Origin: Corinectria fuckeliana
Lineage: Eukaryota > Ascomycota > Sordariomycetes > Hypocreales > Nectriaceae
NCBI GenBank assembly: GCA_019137255.1
Contig: WPDH01000064.1
Span: 292,707-356,706, forward strand
Length of the DNA stretch: 64,000 nt
Direction: 5' to 3'
Shown: positions 19,342 through 31,341 of the stretch, piece by piece
How the letters are laid out: each line of letters starts with the position of its first letter
Numbering within the stretch: position 1 is the stretch's first letter
Made by a program: the position numbers and the translations under genes
The notes under the pieces: generated by a model
The model's database searches: none
Seen by the model: only the letters and a program-made list of their open reading frames with translations
Told to the model about the DNA's origin: nothing

Positions 19342-22300
19342 ATGGCTTCATCCCAAGCAAAGGCCGACGCGGTCAAGGCAGCGCTCGCGTCGACCTCGAC
19401 ATGCACACCCACCACGGTTGTGACGGTCAAGGAACTACTGCTTCCGGATGCCGAGACTACATCTACAACAGCCACGCGACCGGCGCGATCGAACACGATC
19501 CCGAAAATGAAGAAGAATGGCACCGGCCGGTCCGCTTCCGCAAAGCCGACTGCCAGCGCGCAACCGGATCAGCTAGCAGTCAAGGACCGAGCTGCGCTGG
19601 CAACACACATTATCAACATCACCATCAAGTCGTTAACCGAGGCCGCGAAGCCTCCGCCCCCGGAAACACCGAGTAAACGACAACCTTCCCACAGCGATCT
19701 ACGAAAAGGCCCCGGACCACGGACATTAAGGAGATCTCTCTCTGCGCCTCTGTCCCCTATCCAGCCCCGGACCTTGAACCGAACTACCACTTCGCCCAAC
19801 ATTGCCACGAAAGCGACGACTTCCCAAACTCCTGCTCAATCGACAGGATGCCTCGCCACAGTCGAGTGTGCGCGTGTCGCATTCGCGTGCCTTCGATCAA
19901 TCAAGGGCCCCGTCCAGACGAGCCAAACTGATTTCCAGCTTGAGACTGGCATGTCTGCGTTCATTGGGAAGCTCTTGGGTCTTGGACTTCAGGACCAGGC
20001 GATCAAGGAGTTGAGGATACTAAAGCGCAGGCTGGATGCTGTCACCACAAAGACTGCAAAGCCGATCTCCGCTGAGGGCCAAGGTACAGCTCAAGTGATC
20101 GCGGAATTGCTCGACTACGACTGTCCTATACCTAATCAGAGTCTTCCCATCATTACCACCTGCCAGGTTCAAGTCCTACGCCTCATCTCCATCTCCAAGA
20201 AACCGGCGCAGGTCGAAGCGGCACTACCACTCCTCCGCGAATCGCACCCTTCTTCACCCCTCAATCTTTTGCAGCAACTCGCAGGACTCAACGACAAGGA
20301 GGGTCAAAAGGCTGCCCGACAGCTAGCATCAATCTCGCAAATACTTCTATCTTTGGCCCCAAGCGTCTCCAGCAAGGAAGATCACGTGGCTACCGAATCA
20401 AGACTCAGCCCCTCCCCCAGCTCAGCCTTCCAACTCCAGGTGCTATGCTTCAAGGCCCAGTTGCGATGGTGGAAGCTGGCAGGACACCGGGGCGTTGTCG
20501 ATGATGACGTTCTCTCGCCGTTCGCACGCTGCATTCGCGCCTTCACCAGACGTCAGGCATCCGGAGACAGCACTACGTACACTACGATCGCTACATCGTT
20601 CGAAGCGCTGATGGAGCTGGTTCGAGCTCAGCAATCAGAGCCCAAGAAATGTTCCGATTCCGCTCTTGCTTCCATCTACCATATGCTAGGAGTTGCGGCT
20701 CATGCCCAACGTCAGTACGAGGAAGCACATCACTGGTTCCAGCAGCTCAAGGCCTTGTTGCAGCCCGAACACGACTCGTTTGTTCGAACTTGCTCCGTCT
20801 CAGCACGACTGCTCGCTGCAGCTTTGAAGAAACCGCTACTTGACGCTCACGCAGACCAGCTTGTTCTCGAAGTCGTAGAAAGTCTTGAGGGCAGTCTCAG
20901 CGGGAGCGTCTCGGAGCTTAATGAGCTGCTGGAGAGCCTTTCGCTGGCACGACGTTCCGCCGTCGGACTTTTGGTCAGCAAGATCAACGAGAAGAACTCG
21001 GACGAAGCTTCATCCGAGACTCTCGTTGGCAGCCTGAAGACGTTTCTTGTTCGATATCCTCGATTCGCCCGTCGGTGGCTGGGTGCCGCTCCCACTAGAG
21101 ACTCCTCGGCAAAACACCTTCTTCAATTCGACCAGCGACGACAAGTTCTCATGCAGACCATCAGTCAGGTACTTGACGGGGCTCTCATGGTGGTCAATTC
21201 CGACATCCAGGCAGACTCGATCCCCTGGCAACAAATGGACGACATACTGCAGGACTGTGCGAGGCTCCTCGAGTCTGTTGCCGACCCTATGTTATCCGCG
21301 CCACGAGCCGACCATCTTGGGAGCTACTACGTCAAGATCTCGAGCCTCTACTTTTCGAAATTTACGCAACTACGAAAAGAGCTCGGCAAGTCAAAAGATG
21401 TCAACAAGCAGACCCTGCAGACTCTCAGTCGATCCATTGAGCTGGTCAAGGACCGGTCACCGGCTCAACAGGAAAAGGCCCAGCTCTCTATCAAGCTGGA
21501 GCTCTTTGCCGACCTCTGCAAGGGAGCTGGGAGAGGCAGCGATGCTGTCCGTACATTGCGCTCGATCTGTACCAACATGATCGAGGAGGGGGCTCTGCTC
21601 AAGGTCACGACTGCTTTGGCGACGCAGGCTCCTAGCGCGGCCTGGTGCGTTGATGAGAAGGCCGAGACTCTTTCACGGACGCTACGCTCGATTGCAAAGC
21701 TGGATCACTCTTGGAACGACTGGGCGTTCTTCTTGCCCGAGGCCGAGCGCGCTGCTGTTCTTGAGCATCTCATGGAGGTTTCGAACGGCACATCGGCTCA
21801 GGGAAAGCCCCTGAAGCTCCACGATCCCTGTGTAGGGGCGCTTCTGCGGCTCTATACCCTCGATCGTTTCCCAATCCGACGTCTCCGCGTCTTGCTCAAC
21901 CTTCTTTTCCAAAACCTCGGTAACGAGACTGAGATGGAGGAGATTGGAGCTCTAGCCGACGAAACCATGCAAAAGGCTGAGAGCAAGTCTACGGGGGAGG
22001 ACGCCGCCTTGGCTCGTTACGTTCCGCATCTGCAGGCATATCACGCCTCGGTATCGGCCATGGCCGTGAGCCACCCGCCATTCCCAGCAGCTGCTATGCG
22101 GGGCGCCATTTCCTCCTGGAGATCCATGACCGAGGTCTGCCGCACTCGAGACGATCTGCACGAGAAGATCGACAACCCCGATAACCTCCTCGCCCACTTG
22201 CAATCAGCCAGCCAATTTGCCAGCCTTCGAGGTGAAAACAGTCTCCAACTGGCAATTCTCGAACTTTCCACGACAGTTTCAAAAGCGCTGGCGGAGCCGA

Positions 22301-25300
22301 CGTACAATAGTGTCGTTCTCAACCACACTCTATTGGCGTCGCAGCATTTGAACATCGGTCACTACGCTGAAGCAAAGAGAATGCTGGAGGTGACCAAGCA
22401 GCTTTTGGAGCAAGCTAAAGAGCCTTCTCGAGGAATTGTTGCTGCATTTCACCTATCCCAGGCGGAATATTTCGCCGGTGTGGGAAGCGTAGAAGAAGCG
22501 TGAGTCTACTTGGGATCCTTGTATTGAAGAAGGGAAGAAACTGACAGTGCTTAGAAATTCCTCTTTGGCATTTGCCAAGGAAATCTACAACGGGCCAGCT
22601 TCTGGTTGGGCTTTGTCCAAGTCACAAGCCAACCTAGCTCTTTCTCTGGCCTCATTCTTGGACTCTACCCTGGCGCTCAAGCAAGGACGGGTTCAAGATG
22701 CCCTGTCTTGCATCAAGTCCAGCGTCAGAGTCCTCTCGCATGACTGGTCCAAGTTTGAGACACCGCAGTCTCGGGAAACCACGCCCAGCGAGCTGAACAC
22801 ATCTACAAGCAGCATTGATACTGTCAAGGGGAAGAGCCTGGGCCAGGTCATCGGGCCACGGTTCTGGGCTCTCGCTTTCCCGCTGCTGCGCAGTCTTCTG
22901 CACATCTCCTCGGTGTACGCTCATCTCGGCATGTTCCAAGAGACAATTTACTATGCAGAGTCTGCCCAAAAGATCGCTGAAAGTACAGGTTCGCCTCTGT
23001 ATAGAGCGCAGGTGCTGGCCTGGACAGGTTCGATCTACCACCGCGCTGGGAGACTCGAGAAGGCGTTGGACTTCGGCAACGAGGCCGGTGAGCAGATACC
23101 GGAAGACATTTGCGTCTCTCGTATCCAGCTCGCGTGCCAACTCAGCGATCTTTACCGAGATATTGGTGATGAGAAAAAGGCGGCTAGTATGCTCAAGCTT
23201 GCCGAGGAGACTACTCGGCGTCTCGGAGACCAGGGTAAGCTACCAAACGCACCAGAGGGCATCGAGAAGCCTACGGCCACCACTATCAAGGGACGAACCG
23301 CTGCTGCTGCTAGGACAACACGGACGACCAGGACGACTCGGGCCAGAGCTGCTGTTGCTCCCGCCCCGCGAACTCGAAAGCGAGCACCAGCGGTGAAAGC
23401 TCAAGTAGCTCCATTAGCTGAGGTCTTGAACCTGCCGAAGGATGTGTATCAGGCGTCGTTGATGGCTTCGGTTATCCTCTCCCGGGCCTTGAGCTTCATC
23501 AACCAGAAGGATTGGACATCGGCCTTGTCTACTCTGGACCACGCAAAGGACCTTCCCAAGCTTTTCGGAACCCTGTCTCAAGAGCAGGTTGTTACTGCAA
23601 TCTCCCTCATCGGCCATAGTACGGAGCAGATGATTCACGATCCGGTCTTCTCTGTCGTCCAAGATTCAACGATTTCGTTCCCAGCCGTCTCGACCTCTGA
23701 CAAGACATCATCTGGTAGGCAATCTCTGAGCCAAACTCCGCCGCGAAGGGGCCGAGCCGCGGCTGGGAGTGCGGACAGGAAGGGTTCCAAGGAGCGCGGT
23801 GTTCCTGCGTTTGCAAATGCATTAAGGCAGGCGCAGGAACTGCTTCTCGAGGCGCATGCTTCGACTCTGTCGACTGCGAGCAGCACCATGGTCCATCGCA
23901 TCTCCGCACTTCTGCAGAACACAGTCATTCTGCTTTCCGCTACTTCGACCACCCAGTCCAAGGTTCTTGCTGGCTCTGGGTTTGCAACTTTCTCCGTGGA
24001 CCTGGCTCGGAATGTTACATGGAGGCGAGAACAAAGCACGCTCATCAAGAACGGCGATGAAACCCAGACGAAGTCGCGAGAGCCAGCTCCCGCCCACTCC
24101 TCGAGACGTGTGAGTCTTGGACTCACAACGGAGATGGCCAAGTTTCAGAAGAACTACGTGGAGCTTGTCCCTCACAACTGGAGTGTCGTTTCCATTTCCC
24201 TCAGCGACAACCACCACGATCTATGCGTTACGAAGTTCCAGGCAGGCCACAGCCCGTTCATCTTACGGCTACCTCTCGAGAGAGCAAACTCCCGGGACGC
24301 AGACTCGGAGGTGTTCAACTTTGAGCACGGCCGTGAAGAGATGATGGAGATCATCCAACTCGCCAATGAGAGCAGCCACTCTGCCAGCAGGGACTTCAGT
24401 GCCAAGGGCGCGCGGAGTGCCTGGTGGGCCGAGCGTGATGCCCTGGATTCGCGGCTGAAGGACCTCCTGGGCACCATTGAGACGACATGGCTGGGCGGCT
24501 TCAAGGGCATCTTCTCCCAGCACGAGCGACGGCCCGACTTGCTTGCGCGATTCCAGAAGAACTTCCAGCAGATGCTCGACAGCAGCCTGCCGTCTCGCAA
24601 CAGGATGCGTGGGAAGAGGGCAGCCAAGACGCCCACGGTCTCGCTCGATCCCCGAATCTTGGACCTCTTCATCGGCTTGGGGGATCCCACCGATCCGGAT
24701 GTCGACTTCGACGAGGCTCTCAACGACTTGCTCTACTTTGTGGTTGATATCCTCCAGTTCCACGGGGAGCGCAATGCCTACGACGAGATTGATTTCGACG
24801 CCATGGTGGTGGAGACTTATGACGCCCTGAGAGGTTATTACGCTGCTACCAAGAACGGCGCGGTACGAGCAGACGATGCGCACACAGTGCTCGTCCTGGA
24901 CAAGGCGCTCCATGCCTTCCCATGGGAGTCGATGCCTTGCATGGAAGGCCTCCCGGTCTCGCGTGTGCCATCACTGGCCTGCTTGAGGCAGCTCATCCTT
25001 GAGTCGCAGCCCGCAAAGACGGCCAGTGACGACAGTTGCTCCAGGGACTCGCCCGAGGGACACTACGTCTCCGCTGACCGCGGCACTTATATCCTCAACC
25101 CTTCGACAGATCTGAAGAACACGCAGGTCACCTTCCAGCCCTCCCTGAAGGCCTTGCCCTCCTGGACCGGAATCGTCGACAGAGCCCCGGAGGAAGCTGA
25201 GTTCGAGAACGCTCTCTCGACCTCGGAGATCCTTCTCTACTTTGGCCACGGCAGCGGAGCGCAATACGTCCGCGCCAGGACCGTTCGGCGTCTTGAGAAG

Positions 25301-25708
25301 TGCAGGCCCGCGACCTTTCTGATGGGCTGCAGCTCGGCGGCTCTCACCGAGGCGGGAGAGTTCGAGTGCTACGGCCCGGTGTGGAATTACATGATGGCCG
25401 GATGCCCAGCCGTGGTAGGCACGCTGTGGGATGTGACGGACCGAGACATCGATCGGTTCGCGGGGCGATCGTTCGAGGAATGGGGATTGTTTCCCAAGGG
25501 GACGTTCCAGGAGGGCAAACGAGGCAAGGGGAAGGCCAAGGCGACTTCGGAGGACGAGTCCGAAGACGAGGGAGACGAGGTCACGCGCCATGTGTCGCTC
25601 GTCGAGGCGGTTGCGCGTGCCAGAGAGGCCTGTCGCTTCAAGTATCTGAATGCGGCGGCCGTGGTGCTTTACGGCATCCCCGTATACATCAACAGGGGAG
25701 GCGAGTGA
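19342..25708 (+). CDS. ESP1: Separase (separin), cohesin protease
   Basis: Cysteine protease of clan CD, family C50, that cleaves cohesin Scc1/Rad21 at anaphase onset after release from securin. Two exons, join(19342..22499, 22555..25708), give 2103 residues, within the usual size of fungal separases. The long N-terminal part is helical-repeat-like with tetratricopeptide-type stretches, as known for the family. A basic Thr/Arg/Ala-rich linker follows near 23280-23400. The catalytic dyad is present in the C-terminal domain: His1951 in LYFGHGSG and Cys1978 in LMGCSSA, followed by NYMMAGCPAVVGTLWDVTD. An acidic Ser/Glu/Asp patch follows near residue 2060. The 55 bp intron (gtgagt...cttag) joins VEEA|NSSLAFAKE. 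No damage is seen. Confidence 0.96.
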
Positions 25709-27820
25709 GGACGCAAACGTGTATGAACAGACGCGTCGCGCTCAGGGGGGTCTCGTGCTGCGTGGTACATGATAGACACGGTATAGCATACATACAAAGC
25801 ATCTGCATTGCGAAGGCGTTGGACAAATAGGAGTCATTGGTTAGCCTACTGATGAATTGAATTTTCCTGATTGACACATCTCTCGAATGACACATTTGAA
25901 TAAACGAAAGCATACAGAGTGCTGCAGCATCTACGAATACGAAACAGAAGAGTTTCAGAGACGGGCGGTATAGGAGGCGGTTAATCCCGGGATGGCATGA
26001 TGTCGTGCTGGAGACCCTTGTATCGGAAGATGAGGCTCAGCCAGGATGTCTTGTTGGGAATAAGTTAATAGGCAGATCTTCGGTGCTAGAAGCCGAGACA
26101 AAGCGAGCAGCGATTGGACATGAGGGCCAACCTTCCATTGTTCTATCTGCCCGAGGTAAAGTCAGCTTGCGAGCCATTTAGCTATCAAAAAGCACTTATC
26201 TACTACGTATCCAAGCTTGTGAAATTTGCAAAGCGAGATAGCGCTCCATTGCAGGTGGAGCAGCAGAGGGTCTTTTGCATGCAAATCAAATGTCGAAGAC
26301 TTTATTTAACGCCGGCATCAAGTGAGGAAAGAGAGTATAAAAGAAAAACTTCGCCGAGGGGCGTGGGTTCGTCTTGTGTCAGGGTCCTGTAGCATGAACG
26401 AGGGAGGACAAGGGTAGCGGGAGACATGCAGCGGGGGGAGGGCAACGGCTTGCATGGTCGTGTTGAAGCGAGAAACCCATGAAAGATTTTTGCTGCATAT
26501 AGTCGAGATCATGTCGGGAGGGTGACGGACCGAAGTTGCAGAGCCGGCGAAAAGACGACGACGAGGGTAAGAGTGGGATAGAGGTGAATGAGGCTGTGGA
26601 CTTGGGTCACCTCAAGGGCGAAACATGGTTAGAGTGAGGGGGGCTTGACAACATTGTGACCCCAAGTTTCTGATGCGAGCCATGTTGAAGACGGCCAAAG
26701 AGTGTGGTGACAGCCCGACAGGGGGAGGGTGCCATGGGTGTGATAGAGAATCGGGGAGAAAGAGACTAGTTATCGAGAGGGGCCGAGACTCGAGGGTGTT
26801 TGTGATCTTGTCCGTCTCGTTTTTGTCCAACGTCGAGTGACGGGTACTTGCGTATCAGCACGATCATGTGGTGATGGAGCGTCGAGGTCGTGTGTGATGC
26901 TCAACGGCCTTGTGTAAGTGCGCCAACGCCAGGAATTGTGAAAGGGTATGACATGGAGCCTGGAGGAGACGGACTATGATATGATGTGTAACGATCCGGA
27001 AGGAGGGGGAGGGGGCGCAGACAAGAGCAGAGGAGTTAGAGATGTGTTCGAATGCATCACGATGTGCACATTGTTTCCTCGGCGAGCTGCATTTGACAAA
27101 GGATGGACGAGCTGGTGGGCGTCAGGTTGACGAGACAGCTTTGGACACCAGAGTCGTCCTTGGCGTCTTCTCCGAATGTAGCGAGGTGCATTCGTCTCCG
27201 CTCCTATTTGACGCAACCTAGTCACCTGTTGGCGTGCGCAGTTAGTTTCTGCTGGACCCTATAAGTCTGACATTGATGGGTGGCAGAATTGTTCTTCACA
27301 TGGTAATTCGAACAGCAACTGATGGCTACCTCATGGTTCAGCTTTGTTTGCATCGTGAGCAACAGCGCCGTATTCCGAATGCGGCGATGTCGATTGCCAG
27401 GGCAAAACATTCGCCAATTTCATGGTTGGTTATCGTCCCGATGCGTGTGGACGAGTGCAGCCCAGAAACAGGGAGTCACTGTGGAGGGTAACGTAGTTGT
27501 GCCATTCACAACCCGAATAAGTTCCTGCTGCTGGTGAACGAACAATTGGTTGAGCGGCCGAGATCCAATGGGTTAGTTACCCGAGTAAGGTCTGTCTGGA
27601 AGGGTTTGCAGGGGACAAGGTTGTGCCCATCACACGCCGTTTCGCCAGCAAATGCTGCGCCAGCAAGCCAGCCTAACTCTCTGCACTTTCCTCTCCTCTC
27701 ACTAATACCGTAGAACACACCCTTTCGCAAATGCTTAGTTACTATTCGTACTCGCCCATGCTTGTTGTTCATGGGATGTGCGAGCGCTCCCCTCTCAAGT
27801 GCTGCGCAAACACGCAGCCT

Positions 27821-27847
27821 GCGTTGCGTTGCGTTGCGTTGCGTTGC
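27821..27847. repeat. (GCGTT)5 pentamer repeat
   Basis: Five perfect GCGTT units plus a partial one, in non-coding DNA. Confidence 0.9.
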
Positions 27848-30439
27848 AGCGTCGCAAGCGGGCCTGCAGCACTCTTCGAGACAGAAGCGGCTAGGTAGTA
27901 GGTAGACGTGGTAGATAGTCATGGCCCTGTCGTGTCAAGCGATGGGGCGACGCCACCAGATGAGATCATGAGAAGAATGCAGTGGTGGATTGCACTGCAG
28001 CATTGCAGGATGAGCCTCGAGGTGCAGAAGCCCGTGCACGGCATTCTGTCGTCATTCTGAGGCGGCGGGTTGATGGATGCTGTGAGACGTTGTTTTGGGA
28101 CTGGGGCCTCCCACGCTGTCAACCGCCTTGGAAGCGAACGTGTGCGTATCTGCAGCGAGAGAGTGCATATGCGCGCCCTGGCTATTGAGATTGAGAGAGA
28201 CTGTGCAGAGTCACGAGGACTTCAAAAGGAGGAGGCTGGGCGGCGTTCTGGACCAGGGATGCTAGTGATGGCGATACCTAGTGAAGCAGAGCTCTTGGTT
28301 TTGGCTCGGGCGCGAGATCATGTCCTTCCTGCTTCCATCTCTTCGAGGCCGGGTCGAGATCGAGGTCGAGGTCGATGTCCCCTGTTAGCCTCTGAGGATA
28401 TGTAGATGCATCAGGGATATACTGGTAGGTTTTCCGCAACGTCCCCTTAGATCTGCTACCTTCTGTATCTGTAACGTCTGTGCAGCCTCCGTCGCTGTAG
28501 CTCGCCCTGACAATGCCAGGGAGTAAAGTCTGGTGATGAATACTTACCTAGATGTATCGTGCGCTTATCGGCATGGACTTTGAATGCCGGGCTCTGGCCG
28601 CCGCCATCATTCATCATAAAGTTCCAAGCTCAGGCAACTTGAACTCGGAATTTGTGCTTGGGGCACTGGGCGGCCCCGGAGAAGCCCAAATCGTTGCACC
28701 CCCGACCTGTTCCCTCGAATCGCATCTCTGGGAGTCAACGAGCGGATCGCCTCATGCACGCTCCCTTGTCTTACCCTTCAGCATGGATGCAGCATGTCAG
28801 AATGCAAAGGCAATGTATCTGCCTGTAGAGTACCGTCTGCGTATGCACATGGTAGTACGGTATGTACCGTTGGTTCGTTGCAACCCAGGCTGTGACAGGC
28901 CACTTGTACTTCGTACGGTCCTAGACAAATGGCGATCGAGTAAGGACACACAAAGCAAAGAAGAGAGCTGCCGGAGCAAAAGAAAGTTAGAAGTCTGTCA
29001 GGGAAGCAGGCTGGTGCGTTGGACTACCTAGTAATTAGGAAGCAGTCCGTACTGGACTCTATACTTCGTACGTGGTACGTGGTAGGTAAGTACGCACGAA
29101 CAAAAAGGAGGGAGGAATCGAAACATGAAGGAATCGACCACGGGACGAGGTAGACCTCCATCACGGAGGGAAAGTATTGGACGTACCAATGAAGTGCCTT
29201 GCTGCACATTCTTTCCGCCTTTCTTTTCTTTTGGCTCTTTCTGCCCTTTTTTCCTTTTGGCTCTTTTCATTTCCCTACAAACCCTTCCGACAGGGGCCGC
29301 CTCAGCTAGCGACTTCGTCGAGACGTGCCTTGAACCCTGGACTGGGCTGCGGTTTGGGTGCCGCTTGTCAGATGGCGCGCCGAGGATTCAGTTCGTGAAC
29401 GGGATATGTTTAAGGGTGGAAACCTTAATCGTGGACCCTCGTCTCCTATCGATATATTTAATTTCTCAATTCCAATTGCGAGATACTACGTAGTAGGTTT
29501 TGTCAGGGGGGGCTCGATCTTCAGGAGTTTCACGGCTGGGACTGCCGATGCCCAGCTAAAGGGGTCCCTTCATCACCAGTAGAAGGGTCTCGATTGCAGG
29601 TCCCTGCTTGCCTGCGTCGCTCTTCATCCTGGTCGAGCTTCTCAGCCGATCGTTACCGAGCCAAGGGCCCAAGACTGTGGTTTAGCTGCTCTCGTTGACG
29701 ATGAGTGTTGGTTTCGTTTATTGCGTGTCGGGTATCTAAGTGGGGTATTCATATATCCTGAAGAGTGCCTCTGGGCAGCATGCCAGAACCATCCATGGAA
29801 AATCTGAGCGAGATTAGCCACCTGTTCCGGGGTAGATTCAACGCACACATGGTGAACCTCCTTGACTGGGACCAGCGGCACGCATGTAAACGGCGGCATT
29901 GGAAAGGCAACAGCAGGCATCACATCAGGCGTCATTTCGAAAAGATCCTTTTCCTCTCTTGTCGGTGTGAGTGGACGATCGCTATGTTTGCGTGGTGTGG
30001 TGTGTGCCTTGCTACGCTTTTCTGTGATGTATTGTGTATCTATCCTCCGTACTCCGTACAAATGGTGGAGATCACATCTGTTGGGGTCATGATCGGAGTC
30101 GCACCTTCTCTACTTCTGGTATCAATTCAATTGACCAAGCAGGCCTTCCCTCCCTAACATCTTCAATCATTTGAGGAAGGTGCGCCCTCTCAACCTCAGG
30201 CAACTGAGAAACGAGGACTCCGAATGGAAAACACCATACGTACTTACCGAGCTCGGGTGCTTAGTCAATCTCTCCTCCAGCATCTCAACGAACCTTCATC
30301 CTGCTGTTATTATTGTTGTTGTTGTTGTCTCTTCACCCATGGCACCCCAACCTTGATTCGATCCGACTTCACCCACCACTACCCGGGCCGGCCTAGACCC
30401 TGGACAACACAGTACATTGCAAAGAATTTGTACTCACAG

Positions 30440-30441
<2 letters not shown>

Positions 30442-30475
<34 letters not shown>
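30442..30475. repeat. (CA)17 microsatellite
   Basis: Seventeen uninterrupted CA units, followed after AGCA by further CA units to about 30487. Likely polymorphic. About 870 bp upstream of the Zn2Cys6 factor start. Confidence 0.92.
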
Positions 30476-30476
<1 letters not shown>

Positions 30477-31341
30477 GCACACACACCACATCAGGCTCTC
30501 GTCGTCACTATCTCGCGCCGTCTCCATGAAGTGCTCACATTAACACTGACACTGACGCTGACTTGAGCTGCGAGCATCACCAGCAAGTTCAGCATCCAGC
30601 AGGAAATACAGGCACCAACCCCACACGCCCCCCCCCCTAAAGGCACGTTTCCTCGTCCAGACTCGCTCGGGGATGGCCAGGGTCTCCCTCGACGCCAGCA
30701 AACGCAGGCGCTTCTTACCCCACAGTCGCACGCCGCGGTCGTGAGTACCGGCCTATCGCGCTCTCTGCTTTTTCTCGACAGTGTCGTCTCCACCCAAGGA
30801 GCCTTAAACCCCAGCTTCGACAGCTCGTCCTCTTCCACCCCAACGCCCCGTTCTTTCTCTCTAATCTTCCCTCTTACATCTTTCCAGCCGACGACAAGTT
30901 TGCTTTCCTACGACTCAAAGCAATTCACCCACCCAAACCCTAGCTATCCGCCCGAACTTCGTCCTGCGGATTGTGTCCCAGCGTGGCCGACTTCGCCTTC
31001 GCCTTCGCCTTCACACTTCATTCGATTCCACCAGCAAGGACCCATTCAGTTGCGGCTAGCCCCAGTCTCGGTGCGGGGAGTTGCTGCTGAATACCTTGCC
31101 TACGTACCCGACGCCGACATTTCTCCATTCGCCTCAAACCGCCGGTCCACACGGCAAAGTCTCGACGACTCATGAAGAAATCCCCCTCCTGCGCCGCCCT
31201 CCAACCTCTACGCTCTATCTCAACCGTTCACCAGCTCCCGCGACAGTTACCCAGTGGCGTCTGTCCTGTCAGGCGTAGTCCCTCATCCGTCTCGTAACTC
31301 TGGCCTCGGCGGCCTCTGTCACAGAGGGCTTCGGCAAAGCC

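Larger units (their letters stand above)
25709..31341. other. 5.6 kb gene-poor region upstream of a transcription factor
   Basis: The longest gap in the window, between the separase stop and the Zn2Cys6 factor start. The largest frames (for example 28552-29031, 159 codons) show no domain, no intron-bounded extension and no plausible composition, so none is called. It contains a GCGTT pentamer repeat, a (CA)17 run, GTTGTT repeats near 30305-30330 and a CT-rich segment from about 30790 to 31341 that is probably the transcription factor's leader, with a CTTCGC hexamer repeat near 30990-31010. Base composition is not AT-biased, so an old RIP-mutated transposon is unlikely. Non-coding transcripts cannot be excluded. 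Confidence 0.6.

Noticed and set aside
28552..29031. 159-codon open frame on the plus strand in the 5.6 kb gap
   Set aside because: No recognisable domain, random-looking composition, no supporting splice sites or promoter; such lengths occur by chance in GC-rich DNA.
27821..30480. Short repeats as a possible CRISPR or transposon terminal structure
   Set aside because: Simple microsatellites without spacers, inverted ends or target-site duplications; CRISPR is not expected in a fungal genome.
30741..31175. Ser/Pro-rich frame upstream of the Zn2Cys6 gene (possible upstream ORF)
   Set aside because: Does not start with ATG and lies in a CT-rich leader; no evidence of translation.
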